Of a DNA stretch of 64,000 bases, positions 47,883 to 59,128 are shown in pieces. A model generated the notes under the pieces. The model was not told the origin of the DNA. It saw nothing but the letters and a program-made list of their open reading frames with translations, and searched no databases. The stretch is from contig NC_088777.1 in the NCBI RefSeq assembly GCF_954871325.1, forward strand, positions 7,851,366-7,915,365, in the 5' to 3' direction. Both the position numbers and the translations under genes were made by a program. Position 1 is the first letter of the stretch; the number at the start of each line of letters is the position of its first letter. This stretch comes from Gordionus sp. m RMFG-2023. Lineage: Eukaryota > Nematomorpha > Gordioida > Chordodea > Parachordodidae.

Positions 47883-50800
47883 GAAATTGAGAAAAAATTT
47901 GCGGTAATGTATGCCCAAAAATCTATAAGCCCTCCCAAGGGCCAGGCTTAGTTTATAGCATCTACAAAAATACACGACATGGCATCACTCAGTTTAAATT
48001 GCAAAGTTCATATAATTGTATGGGTTTGGTGTAACAAGGGGAGAAACGGGAAATCCCACATATTAAATGTAAATATTCATAAATTTATATAAGCCTTCGG
48101 CCAAAATTATTCAAAATAGGGTCTATCTAAATTTATGGTAAAAAATCATATATATGTCGCTAAGCTTCTCCGTGATTCTGGTATTACTTGACCATCCTCG
48201 TAGTGACTATAAATGAGATTATACTTAGTATTTTAAGTTGCAAATTAGTTAAAAATCAGAATTTTTCAAAATTTATAATAATAATTATAATTACCTTCGA
48301 CTTTGGAACATAAAGTAGCTAATAAGAAGATTATTAAATAAGTAATTAACATTTTTTTTAAAATGATAAATTACAAAATGTTTAAAATGAGTAAAAGAGA
48401 AAAATTTACTCTTTATTAATGACTAAAAATGGTGTTGAAAAAATTTTTCAATGGTAAACTAATAAACAACATTTAATGTTATGAAAATATTAATACTTTA
48501 ATTAAAAAATGTATTGTTTGATAATGTTATTAATAGAATTTGAATATATACCTTTTAGGTTTTTCATATACCTTAATAACCTTCTCAATATCCCAATTTT
48601 TCTTAATGAAAATATTTTTCAAATTTAATAAAATATTAACACGCATGTTTATATTTTCGTCCTGGTTTTAGAAATATTTTAGCCAGAACAGTCTCAACCA
48701 TAATACATGAATTCAAACTAAAAAAAATTCTCCTTCAACTTTTGTTTGGCTGGCTTCGCTGTCAAAAATTTAAAAAAAATCTAACAAGCTAAGCCTGAAT
48801 AAAAAATGCAATTGATAAAAATTATAATTTTAAAGCATTAAAGAATTTACATATACAATCAATAATAATAATATTGTCAAATTTTATATTAAAAATAAAA
48901 GTGAACGTTATCAGAAATAAAATAATTTTATTTATAATTATCGTAATTTCATTAGGGTGTATATTAAAGAAAATTATAATATGATCGAAAATATCTATAT
49001 CTTCAAGTAGATTTAGAGATAACCTACATTAAATTTTGTCAAGATGAAAGATTGAAGGATCAATAAAATTTTATTTACATAATATTCTTTCTTATCAGTC
49101 GGGCTCGAGTCTTTATTTTAATTAATATTCTAATGTTGAGATTAAAATAAAATTATTAACTCAATAGAACAAAATATTTGCTAATAAAACTTAGGACATC
49201 TGTTAGTAGATTCCATGTAAAAAGGACTTATAACTAAATCATAATTGCATAGTAAACCGAGTTGGCCATAAAATAAACCTTTATCATCTTAAGGCAGACC
49301 CAATTCTAACTTCACCCATGGGGAAAGGGGCCGACAAAAATTTTGGAGAGGCAGTTAAAAAAGCTTTTCCAACAACGAATATTGAAGTTATTTTAACACA
49401 AAATTGAAATATATGATTTTATTTAATAATAGATATAATAAAATACAATGATCAAAATATGTTTATAAAATTAAATGGATGATAAGAATTGACTTATATA
49501 GCTTAACTATATTGGAGAATTTGAATTAAATGTTATATGATTTCTTTTCTTAATATTTTAGAGATATTTGCTAGTAAAGTATGTAAGAAAGTTCAGTTAC
49601 TACCCTTTTCAAAAGGAAATATTCCAGGCAAAGCATAAATGATTAAAATCCTTTATGTATGAAGATGAACTATGAATATATGAAGATACATCTTGATGAG
49701 TGTCTTATTTCTATTATATGCACTTTATTATTATCTAGATAATAAAATAAATATATTGTATATGATATATAATAATCAAGCATCTTTTCACAGGCTGGTA
49801 TTAAATTAGGTTCAAATTTGAAAATATGGTAAAATAACATAAAATATTAAGATATTTATTAAACATTAATATGAGGTTAAGTTGCTTTAAAAATAATCAA
49901 TATTAAAAATGAACTCTACCTACCTTATTGTTCAAATATAAAAAGCTATAAAATTATTATCTTAATATGGTTGGATTAAATATATTAATAAAAAAAACTA
50001 AAAATGGTCTATATATAGTTATTTTTTTTCAAATCTAAATAAAATATATAAAACAAAATTATAGTTTATTATGTAAATTGAATAGATGGTATCAGAAAAA
50101 ATTTATTATAGAATTAATTTAATTGGACCTACTGTTCATTATGCCTATTTTCTTAAATTCTGTCTTACAGATATTACGATTCATAAGCGATGCGTTTTAG
50201 CATGAATAGTAATCAGAACAGAATATATTAAAATATTATTAGTTCAAGTTAAAACATACTATTTCTTACGAGTCGTAAACCATGTGAAAAAGTTTTATTC
50301 TACTACTGATATTATTTATTTATTACTGTCCACGCTAAACTCATGGCTAAAGATGCCTAATTTCTGAGGAACCCCTCTTATGAGGATGAGCGTTGTTGAA
50401 ACAAGCGTAGGTTATAAATGATTCTTAGGTTTAAGTAATGTGCAATTTACAAAGAGGTAGGGGTGGGGGGTGGGATTAAGCCCTATTTTAGAAAATATTA
50501 TTGGGTAATATGTTGTTCTTTCTAATGATAATAAAATTTTCTTTCCAATTTTATGGAATTTTAATCTAATAAACTCACCCTCCCCTCCTTTTTCCTATCT
50601 TCTTCTATTTATATAAAATCACCATCAGAAATTATTTCTTACTTTTGAAAAGTGCTTGAAAAAAAATGATAAATTGTAATTATTTCCCCAAAGATATTAT
50701 TAAGCATATTTAATTTTTTACTATGTACATTTTCCCTTAATAAATACTAAGAGAGAAGCCCTAAAATTCATGGATTCCACCCTGGATGTTTTGTCATAAA

Positions 50801-50977
50801 TAAATGATTTAAAACATTAGTTTGTATTATAGATATGTTGTATTCCATATTAAACCAGCAAAAAACTTAATTTTCAACCCATACCCCTTCGACATTTTAG
50901 AAAATTAGTATTATTGTAGTATATATATATATATACTAACTAATAAAAATATCAAATTTTAATTTCCAACTCTACTT
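47883..50977. repeat. Segmental duplication, copy B
   Basis: The shorter partner of 32540-41845, in the same orientation and about 15 kb away at its start. It has no LTR element or SINE, and near 48081-48110 it reads straight through the place where the LTR element sits in copy A. A small segment unique to this copy (about 49295-49375, with GGGGAAAGGGGCCGAC) may be a separate insertion. It contains no gene. Confidence 0.8.
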
Positions 50978-51127
50978 ACTGCCAGATAAGGCAGGGAAAG
51001 CGAAGGCAGGAAAGGGCAGAATAACAGACACTTAATAATAATATTTTTTGAAGGTCGAAGACCTGCAGGCCCGTGGTGGGCCATATTTTTATTTTTATAA
51101 AGGGTCGGGCCTAAATTTTTTTTTTTT
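50978..51127. other. GC-spiked repeat segment
   Basis: GGTCGAAGACCTGCAGGCCC and GGGTCGGGCC phrases resemble the ends of the hAT at 35977 (GAAGACCTCTA). No gene; the minus-strand frame at 50959-51162 is not protein-like. Confidence 0.4.
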
Positions 51128-52376
51128 AAATACCCAGGCCTAGGCGCATATTTTAAAACCAATTATTTTAAATCGTCACTATTGGCTATAAAAATTAAAA
51201 TTCGGGCCGGGCTGTGAAAATGGTATCTTTGCAGGTCTCTGGCTAAAATATCAATCCACCAGTTTTTTGAAATCTGGGGAAATACAGACTTTAAACTGCC
51301 TCTTTGATAATAAGCCTAATAAATGAAAGGTTGTTTTTAATTCATCACGCAGTCTTACAAGTCAAAGATTTCCTAATATATTAAATTTTTTATATATTTT
51401 GACCATTATATTAATTAGCACTAGTGTTTGCAACGGTCGGGTGCGGTCCTTTTTAAAAAATGAGACCGGACCAATGGGCCGTTAAATCAAGTGAGACCAG
51501 ACCGTGGGACCGTAGGTCCAGTCCCGTTTAAAAAAATGTTTTTTCTGTTAAACTATAAAAGTTTTATTCTGCATAAAATTTATTAAAAAAGAAATTAAAT
51601 TACCAATATTTTAATTATATCATTAAATCATTTTGTTATTCAAAAAGATTAAAACAATAGCAATTTATTGAATATAATTTAAATAAATTTGATTAGCATA
51701 TTTAATTAGTTTTGTGATAGATATTTGGTTATAAAATAAAATTTATATATAAAGGTTAATTATCATCTAAAAAATCAAAAATTGTAATTTTTATCCATCC
51801 AATACCAATACAGTATTTCGCTAATCTTGAGTTTTTATTTTGTTCCCAGCTCTAATCAAAACTATAAGTAGGTTAATTTGATGAAGTTTTTATTCATCTA
51901 TTTAATTTTTTTAGCTCTCAATCAATTCATAGTAAACTTTTATCTTTTCTAATTGATCTTTGGTCAGATCGGGTCATCGGACCGTGTAGTAAGATCGGAC
52001 CGTCCCGTCAGACCCAATAGTCAGATGAAATCGAACTGAACCGGACCACTGCAAACACTAATTAGCACTTGCACAAATGAAAGAACAACAGTGAAGCCAA
52101 GTTTTTATGAAAAACTATCCTAAGCCTTTAATGCTCGTTGCATACATTTAATATCTTATAACAGCATTTTTCTTCATATATTTACATTTTTAATTATTCA
52201 TATTTGATAAATTTATTTTATCCAATTTTTTATAGTTACGTAAAAAAATTACGAAATTTTAAATGTAATATATTTATGATATTTTTGTTTTTTAATATTT
52301 AAAACTTTAAAAAAAAAGAAACAAATTCATAGCTAAGAGTGTGAATGTAAAGCAACATATCTTAATTTTTTTTTAT
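51128..52376. repeat. Tandem duplication, first copy (holds a MITE)
   Basis: Starts around CGCATATTTTAAAACCAATT, includes CGGGCCGGGCTGTGAAAATG and TTTGCAGGTCTCTGGCTAAA, and ends near 52376. Without the MITE at 51422-52060 it is about 610 bp and collinear with the next copy. Confidence 0.85.
51422..52060. mobile_element. 639-bp hAT MITE with TSD ATTAGCAC
   Basis: Left end TAGTGTTTGCAACGGTC, right end GACCACTGCAAACACTA. It is flanked by exact ATTAGCAC at 51414-51421 and 52061-52068. GGTCCG/CGGACC and GAGACC/GGTCTG motifs are repeated near both ends, as in hAT subterminal regions. The middle is AT-rich without coding capacity. The second copy of the host duplication shows the pre-insertion sequence. 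Confidence 0.95.
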
Positions 52377-52990
52377 AAAAACCCGGGAAGGGGAGCATAT
52401 TTTAAAACCAATTAAAATCGCTACTATTAGCTATAAAAATAAATCTAGGCCGGGCTGTAAAAATGGTATCTTTGCAGGCCTCTGGCTAAAATATACATCT
52501 ATTAGTTTTTTGTAATCTGGAGAACTACAGGCTTTAAACTACCATTTTGATAATTTTTTAAGTAATAAAGGATGTTCTTAATTCATTACGCAGTCTTGCA
52601 AATCAAAGATATTCTTAATATATTAAATTTTTTACATATTTTGACCATTACATTAATTAACACTTGGACAAATGAAAGAACAAAGTGAAGCCAAGTATTT
52701 ACCTTGGGTTTAATGTTGGTTACATACATTTAAAATTTAATGAAATCATTTTTCTGCATAAATTTATGTTTTTATTATTCATATTTTATAAATTTACAGA
52801 TTATTTTGGCATTATTAATAGTCAATTTTTTATAGTTACTTAAAAAATTTACGAAATTTTACATATAATATAATAACTTTATGATAATTTTTTTTTAATA
52901 GGCATTTAAAAATTAAAAAAAAAACAAATTCATAGCTACGAGTTTGATGTGAAAATGTGAAGAAATAAATATTAATTGATTCAAGATAAT
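52377..52990. repeat. Tandem duplication, second copy (empty site)
   Basis: Begins at AAACCCGGGAAGGGGAGC and repeats the first copy without the MITE: CATTAATTAACACTTGGACA at about 52650-52670 is the uninterrupted version of the sequence split in the first copy. Confidence 0.85.
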
Positions 52991-54462
52991 ATACGATATT
53001 TTTACAAAAAAAACTCAGCATCCTATTTTAAAAGGATCTTAGAATGTTAGAAATAATTATCCTTCAAGCATTTTTATAATTTACCTAAAAGAAAAAAAAA
53101 CATTTAATATATTTGAAATATTGTAATAAAATTCACTTTACATCTATATAAAAATAAAGTAAAAGGAAATATACAAATTGCCATTAGATATTAAAAAAAA
53201 ATTCCCCGTTTTTGCTGTGACGAAAATTCTTCAAATATTTATTTTCTATGATTAAATTATATTTAATTTCCCGGATCTTTTCCTTCGAGGGTAAAATGAA
53301 TGGTATATCCACATATTACAGGCTACTTTGGGTTTAAACATTGAAAATTATTGCCTAAACAAAAAAAAACAATCCAAAAATATATAGTTATTTTCGAATT
53401 TAAATGAGTAGACGATGACGATTTCTAAATAATGAGAAAATCGAATCTTAACACAACTTCTATTAAACCAGAGATAATGCACTATTTTTATTTAATTATA
53501 AAAGATAATATCTGGGAACGGGTAAAAATACAAATTAGTACTTTGTTGTCAATTCTTTTTAAAGTTTTTTTTAAAAATAGTTTTAATGAACTTGTTTTTG
53601 TCCTTATTATTTTATGACTATTACAGAAAAACGAATGAATAATATAATATGAGGGTAAAATGTTTATTCAATATAAAAAATTTTAAATATCGGCGAAGAC
53701 ATTTCGCTTTAATTCATGCAATAGCCTGAATATAGTTTAAAATTGACCCCTCTAAAAATATGAAGAATAAAAAAATGTATTGTTCGACATGTTTTAATAT
53801 CATTTTCTATCCTTAATTTCCCAAAATTATCATAAAACAAGATAGTGGGGGGAGGGTAGGGGGCATCCTAATTAATCTTGCATGAGTTTAATACAAATTT
53901 TGACCCAATAAGCTTCATTATCTATAATAAAACATTCCAATTTTTACTTTATTTTATTACAATTTATAATATGTAATTAGGGGGATTTAACCGTTACATT
54001 TTTTAGGTAATTAATTCTTTTTCTTTCCTGATAGCCGTATATAATAGTTAAATATTTTCTCTATGTAATAGTAACCATTAAAATTTTATTGTAAGGTGCT
54101 AAACCTGATAATATGATTTGTTCTATATAAGTTTTATGACTTATTGGATTGTTATTTCGATAAAATATTTTTTAATAAAAATAAATTATTTATATAATAA
54201 ATTAGGGGGCTAGTTAAAAGATTATACTTTTATTTTATCTTTAATTTGTAACATGACATTTCTCAATCAAAAAATAGGGGAAGATTATTAAAAAAAAATA
54301 CCCACCCTTAGGGTATCTGTACTGTTGTCATTTCTGACAAAAAAAAAGGTAAGCGTAAAAAATATATAAATATATAAAAATAATACAAAATAGGTGATAA
54401 ATATTTTTTTTATAAATTTTGTTAAACCAATTTTGTTTGAGATTTGATTTGTTCTTGCTAGA
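52991..54462. other. AT-rich gene-free stretch
   Basis: No reliable frame. The plus-strand frame at 53432-53617 lacks any recognisable feature. The TACCCACCCTTAGGGTATC near 54300 is a short imperfect palindrome. Confidence 0.45.
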
Positions 54463-54714
54463 TTACAACAAAAGCTCTAATGTGTCAAAAATATGTTCTG
54501 ATTCTGGTGATTTTTCAATATCTTTACATCGAAATAGCTTCAGATAGCTGCCAACCAAGTAATATTCTACTTTTTAATATCCAGTTTTCACTAAAATAAA
54601 TATCTTGGAGTAGTAAAATATATCGAATTTAAAAGAAAAAGGAACTAATTCTCAAATGCCGTATACAGACAGAACCTTTTTTTCAAAGCGGTATTTGAAA
54701 ATGTTTTCATAGAT
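54463..54714 (-). pseudogene. Unrecognised decayed coding-like block
   Basis: One minus-strand frame reads FKYRFEKKVLSVYGI, then a stop, then SKIFILVKTGY, a second stop, then KVEYYLVGSYLKLFRCKDIE and KSPESEHIFDTLELLL ending at TAA (54465-54463). The last 36 codons have a natural amino-acid balance. It may be the tail of an old gene or transposase; no family is recognised. Confidence 0.3.
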
Positions 54715-55680
54715 AAATAATTTATCGAATTAACTTTTTTATAAATAATATTTTATAAAAGAAAACGTAACCACTCTGCGGGATTTCAGAAACCATTTAA
54801 TAAAAAACAAACCACTTTGAAAAAAAATCTGTTTGGAAATGGCTAAAGAAGTTTCAATAAAATTTTGAAAAAAAACATCTTGATGCTTTTAAATTTAATT
54901 AAAATTAATTTAGGTGTTAGATAGAGAATACTATGACTGTCGGCAAAATTTTTGTAAAAATTTTCATAGTTAAAAATAATTATCTTATCGGAATTTGCAG
55001 AGCTCAATCAAACTAAAATTTATACATTGATAAACATTTAATATTTTTCCTCAATTGATTTCGGTAAAAGTAAATTTTTTATCATCAATTACGTAGATAT
55101 AAATAATTCATGAGTAAAAATGTGACATTATTTGAATTTAAAAAATGTATAAAATTAAAATTTTTATTTTTTTATTTTTCTCCAATTCGAAATCATAAAA
55201 ATTTTAAATAGCTAATAAGAGATATAAATTTTTTTACTCTAAATAGATATATTATTGAATGCTACCATATAATTAAATTTAAACTTCGAAACATTACTAT
55301 TTTTATTTTTAAAATAAAATCATAAACCGTTAGAGAGGACGACGATAATTAACTTTATACTTTTCTTAATGGGGATATTATAATATTATAATAGTTATCT
55401 CGTTAATGTTACTTTAATTTTCTAAAAAATATTTAAATAAAATATATACTTAATAAAATCTCATACTTTCATTACATAAAAATAATTAATCCATTCTTAT
55501 TCAAAATAAGAAAATTTTGATGCTCAAATATTAGATTAATCTTCAATTAATTAATAAAAAAAAATTAAAAATTTCTGGTAAAAAAAAATATTTTATACAC
55601 CCAAATTATAATTAGAATTAGTCAAGAGTTTTTTATACCAAATTAATATTAATTAATTAATATATTATCAAATCGGAAAG
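54715..55680. other. AT-rich stretch, presumed intron or upstream DNA of the micro-exon gene
   Basis: No earlier exon could be recognised. The acceptor for the TSP1-like exon is the AG at 55679-55680. Confidence 0.4.
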
Positions 55681-55815
55681 TTTATGGTAATTTCGGTCCA
55701 TGCAGCTGCAGCGATGGTATGCGTAAGAAAAGTTTGATTCGTTGCGAAGATAAGAATAATGGAGGAACGTGCGACTGCTCGGGCTTTGCTCATCACTATA
55801 CAGAAGCTTGCACAT
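55681..55815 (+). CDS. Exon: thrombospondin type-1-like domain
   Basis: Phase 1-1 exon of 135 nt, acceptor AAAG/TTTATGG, donor ACAT/GTATGT. It encodes YGNFGPCSCSDGMRKKS, LIRCEDKNNGGTCDC, SGFAHHYTEACT. The CSxC-xG-x-R...RC......C-C.........C layout follows a TSP1 repeat (WxxCSxxCGxGxxxRxRxC...), with Phe in place of the Trp. TSP1 domains are extracellular and are usually bounded by phase-1 introns, which agrees. Seven cysteines are present, the last being completed by the next exon's split codon. The codon at the 3' junction is T+GT (Cys). Confidence 0.72.
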
Positions 55816-56068
55816 GTATGTTATATATAAATATAGTTTTAAAACATCAATGCTTATTACGAATCCTTAATGATATCAAATAGTTTGAAGGTCTAATTAA
55901 AATATAAATTGATTAGAAAAACTCTTTTGACATCTCCCAATAAGTTAGTAAATGAATATGAGGAGGAAAGGAAGAAGTGGCCAAAAAGAGGGGAATTGTA
56001 ATATATTTTAAATATTATTTAAAGCCAAAATATTTCGTAAACTATAATATAATTTATTTAAATTTTAG

Positions 56069-56092
56069 GTCATTATCCAATAGGTGGACCAA
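56069..56092 (+). CDS. Micro-exon 24 nt (HYPIGGP)
   Basis: AATTTTAG acceptor, GTATAC donor. It encodes Cys (split codon)-HYPIGGP. The intron just upstream (about 55960-56068) is homologous to the one before the 57862 exon, so this exon and its intron were copied together. Confidence 0.65.
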
Positions 56093-56335
56093 GTATACTA
56101 AAAATAAGTGTTAATAACAAAATAAAGAGGGGAATCATTCCCCTATTGTTTGCTTCGTTTATATTTTAAATTTTATTTTATCACTATTTTGTTTTTGTTT
56201 TATATTCTATTCATGTTTTACAATCTATCAATATTAATTAGTTAATTATATAGGAATTAAAGAATGAAATAAATTTACAAATCAAAAAAAATGACTTCTA
56301 ATTAAATATAATAAAATATTCTTTTTTAATTTTAG

Positions 56336-56356
56336 ATTATCCTGGAATTATACAAA
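56336..56356 (+). CDS. Micro-exon 21 nt (YPGIIQ)
   Basis: TTTTAG acceptor, GTAATA donor; split Asn codon then YPGIIQ. First of three tandem exon-intron units, each starting with a GAAATAAATTTACAAATC block and a CTTTTTTAATTTTAG acceptor. Confidence 0.65.
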
Positions 56357-56437
56357 GTAATACAAAAAATGAAATAAATTACAAATCAAAAAATGACTTC
56401 TAATTAAATATAATAAAATATTCTTTTTTAATTTTAG

Positions 56438-56458
56438 ATCAGCCTAGAATTAGATTTG
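56438..56458 (+). CDS. Micro-exon 21 nt (QPRIRF)
   Basis: ATTTTAG acceptor, GTACTA donor; split Asn codon then QPRIRF. Second tandem unit, 102 bp after the first. Confidence 0.65.
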
Positions 56459-56561
56459 GTACTAAAAAAATGAAATAAATTTACAAATCAAAAAAATGAC
56501 TTCTAAATTTTCTAATTAAACATTATAAAATTATTTTCAATATATCCTTTTTTAATTTTAG

Positions 56562-56585
56562 ATAATCATCCTAGAATTATACAAA
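56562..56585 (+). CDS. Micro-exon 24 nt (NHPRIIQ)
   Basis: AATTTTAG acceptor, GTACTA donor; split Asp codon then NHPRIIQ. Third tandem unit, with one extra codon compared with the other two; spacing 124 bp. Confidence 0.65.
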
Positions 56586-56636
56586 GTACTAAATAAAATG
56601 ATGTTTGTGATGCATTATTTTATTCATAAATTTTAG

Positions 56637-56720
56637 ATTATGATGATTGTTTAAGAAAGGACTGTAATAAATATCCTATTTATGATGATACTCCTAAAGT
56701 AGTATTCCTTGAACAACCAA
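56637..56720 (+). CDS. Exon 84 nt (YDDCLRKDCNKY...)
   Basis: AATTTTAG acceptor, GTAATA donor. It encodes YDDCLRKDCNKYPIYDDTP then KVVFLEQP with split codons at both ends. It starts like the 60-nt exon at 57862 (YDNCGDRCDND) and has the same intron after it, so the two are paralogous. Confidence 0.68.
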
Positions 56721-59059
56721 GTAATACTGTAATTTGAGATTCAATTTATATATGTTTTCACATCCTTATTTATTTAATATAAGCCTTTTTTTTTAACTAA
56801 TGCATTATCATGCTTATGACAAAAAGAATCTATTCAATATAACGTATCATGGAAAATAATATAATAAGAAAAACTGTCTGTCATGAGTCCTTAAAGTAGT
56901 ATTTTTGATGTGGTTTTCCATCATAACCATAACTCCTAAAGCCATTATGAATTTAACAAATAATGATTAATATACTTATGAATGCAAATTTTATTCTGTA
57001 TAAAATGGCAATTAAAACTAATTATAAATTCCTTATTGATCTTCAAAGGTTAACTCTAAAAAAAACTATCGTCATTCTTTATTTCATATATTAATTTTTT
57101 TTATTTATAAAATTTTTATTAGCAATATGAATAACTTTTATTCTAAGGTCATAATATGCCAAGGATAAGGTATTTTAAAATTTTAAAAAGAAAAAAAGAA
57201 AATATTTATTTCTTATATTTGGAATCAATTTAATATCCTCCCTTTTTCTTCTAGCCTCTTTTCCATTTAAAAATAAAAATAAGATATTCTTAGTTTTATA
57301 AGAGTTTTGGTAAGAGCACTATCTCCATCTAGACAATTATCATTATTTTTTTTCAAGATCAGATAAGCAAGTGTTTCTTTTATAATTATAAAAATTAAGC
57401 TTTATATGCATATACTATATATTATATCGAAAATATCTTAAAATTGCAATTAACAAGATTATAAAAATGATTTTAGATTATAAATTTAACTGTGTACCAT
57501 AAAAATAGCTCGAATTAAATCTAAGAATATGCAAAAGAAGGAAGCTAAATTAAACCTAGAGCAATACAAGTTAGACATTAAAATAAAGCAATATTGTAGT
57601 CGCATCTCGGATTTTCAAGGGAATATATCTAAAGAGATTATCATTGGTGTGCCTTCAGTTCCCGACCTAAAAGGGCCGGCTGGGGAGGGGCATTTGTTTT
57701 AAATTATTCCCTCGATATATAAGAGGAGGGAAGGAAGAAGTGAGCCAATAAGAGAGGAAGAAAGTTGTTATAAATATTAGTTAAAGTCAAAATAATTCAT
57801 GAACTATAACATATTTTAATTGTTTTATTCAATTTACTAAAAAAAAATTTAAAATTTATAGAATATGATAATTGTGGAGACAGGTGTGACAACGATTCTC
57901 CCACTTCAATAATCTTAATAGGTAATATAAGATTTAATTTATATATGCTTTCACATCCCTTTCACTTATTATACATTAATTCATATATAATAAAATATTT
58001 ATTTCCTAAAAAATCTATTATACTACAAAGATATCTTTAGTTTTATAAGAATTTGAGTATATCATCATCATGACAATTATCAATATTTTTTTAAGATATC
58101 TGAGAAGTAGGTCTTTTATAATTATAAAAATTAAACATTGATGTGCACATGTATATTACTAATATATCAAAAATAACTTAAAATCGCATTTAATAATATT
58201 ATGAAAACGAACTATTTTAAATAGATAATTATAACATAAAAATAGCTCAAATTAAACATAAACAATATGGGGAAGGAAGAAAGATGAAATTAAACCTACA
58301 CTACAGGAGTAAAGTTAAAAGTTATAAATAAGGAAATATTATTAGCGTATATCTGATTTTTCCAAGTCGCATATCTCTATTGGTGTACCTTTGGTTCACT
58401 TTTCCAGGCCTAAGGTAATGGGTGTGGTTATTTACTAAATTTATTTTAAAGACTTACAAATTTACCAATGATATATATCTCGGCCCCTGTCCCCGCCACA
58501 ATGAGTTATTCTTAAAAGAAATGACAATTTCAATGTCAATTTTGATTACTTGCTGTTATCTTAAAGTGTTTTTAAAAAAAACATCGCCATTATGATTTCT
58601 GGCCCGGTCGTGTTCCAGATTTATGATTTTACGAATAATTTATGTTTGTTTTATTGTAGCTGAGTAAAATATATGATAGAAATAAACCATGGACGAATAA
58701 GAAAAAATTAAACTTACTTATAAAACACTTTTTAATAAAACTTAAAATTTAAAAGATAAAAGAAAAATATAAAAGACATATAATAATTATATTTTTTGAT
58801 TATTATTTCCGAGTTCGATGCTAAAAATTAAACTAAGCAACAGTAAGTTGATCTTCACTCATCACTTAAGATTAACTCTTACTATATCTGACTTAAGATA
58901 ACTTATAAAATATTTGCTTAACGTGATTATTTTTATTTTACATATTATTACACTTCTTTTATTAGTATTCTTTTTAAAGTTTATTCTCAACAATTTTCAA
59001 ATCATTTATTCTTTTCTCGCCTTTATTTTGTCATATAATTTTTCTTCATTTTTATTTAG
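56721..59059 (+). repeat. Two homologous exon-intron modules of about 1.2 kb
   Basis: After the exon at 56637 and after the exon at 57862 the introns run in parallel: TTTATATATG(T/C)TTTCACATCC (56747 / 57938), TTAGTTTTATAAGA (57292 / 58038), TCTTTTATAATTATAAAAAT (57375 / 58112), AAATTAAACCTA (57546 / 58287) and TTGGTGT(G/A)CCTT (57644 / 58380). The modules are in tandem. Polymorphic GGAGGGAAGGAAGAAGTG upstream of 57862 also matches the block at 55963 upstream of 56069. Confidence 0.75.
57862..57921 (+). CDS. Exon 60 nt (YDNCGDRCDND...)
   Basis: ATTTATAG acceptor, GTAATA donor. It encodes YDNCGDRCDNDSPTSIILI between split codons (Lys at the start). The CxxxC pair recalls the CLRKDC of the exon at 56637. 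Confidence 0.68.
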
Positions 59060-59128
59060 GTGATGATGAGGGAGAAAAGGATCCATGTTTTGATTTTGAC
59101 TCTAATGACCTTTACTCTATCCTTTTAA
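59060..59128 (+). CDS. Exon 69 nt (DDEGEKDPCFDF...)
   Basis: TTATTTAG acceptor, GTGAGT donor (the best donor in the gene). It encodes DDEGEKDPCFDFDSND then LYSILL, strongly acidic. The split Gly codon (G+GT) joins it to the previous exon. Confidence 0.68.
   Translation: MMMREKRIHVLILTLMTFTLSF

Larger units (their letters stand above)
55681..59128 (+). other. Partial host gene of phase-1 micro-exons with a TSP1-like exon
   Basis: Eight exons can be drawn with AG acceptors and GT donors: 135, 24, 21, 21, 24, 84, 60 and 69 nt. All are multiples of three and all begin with the last two bases of a split codon and end with its first base (phase 1-1). The product would start with a cysteine-rich thrombospondin-1-like unit and continue with short, variable, acidic and Pro-containing segments. 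The design lets splicing combine exons freely, as in schistosome micro-exon genes; that comparison is of architecture only. Start, signal peptide and end of the gene are not in the recognised part; further exons may lie outside. Introns carry tandemly duplicated exon modules. Confidence 0.72.

Noticed and set aside
57240-57290. Extra micro-exon after TTCTTCTAG
   Set aside because: The phase-1 frame meets a stop before any usable GT donor.
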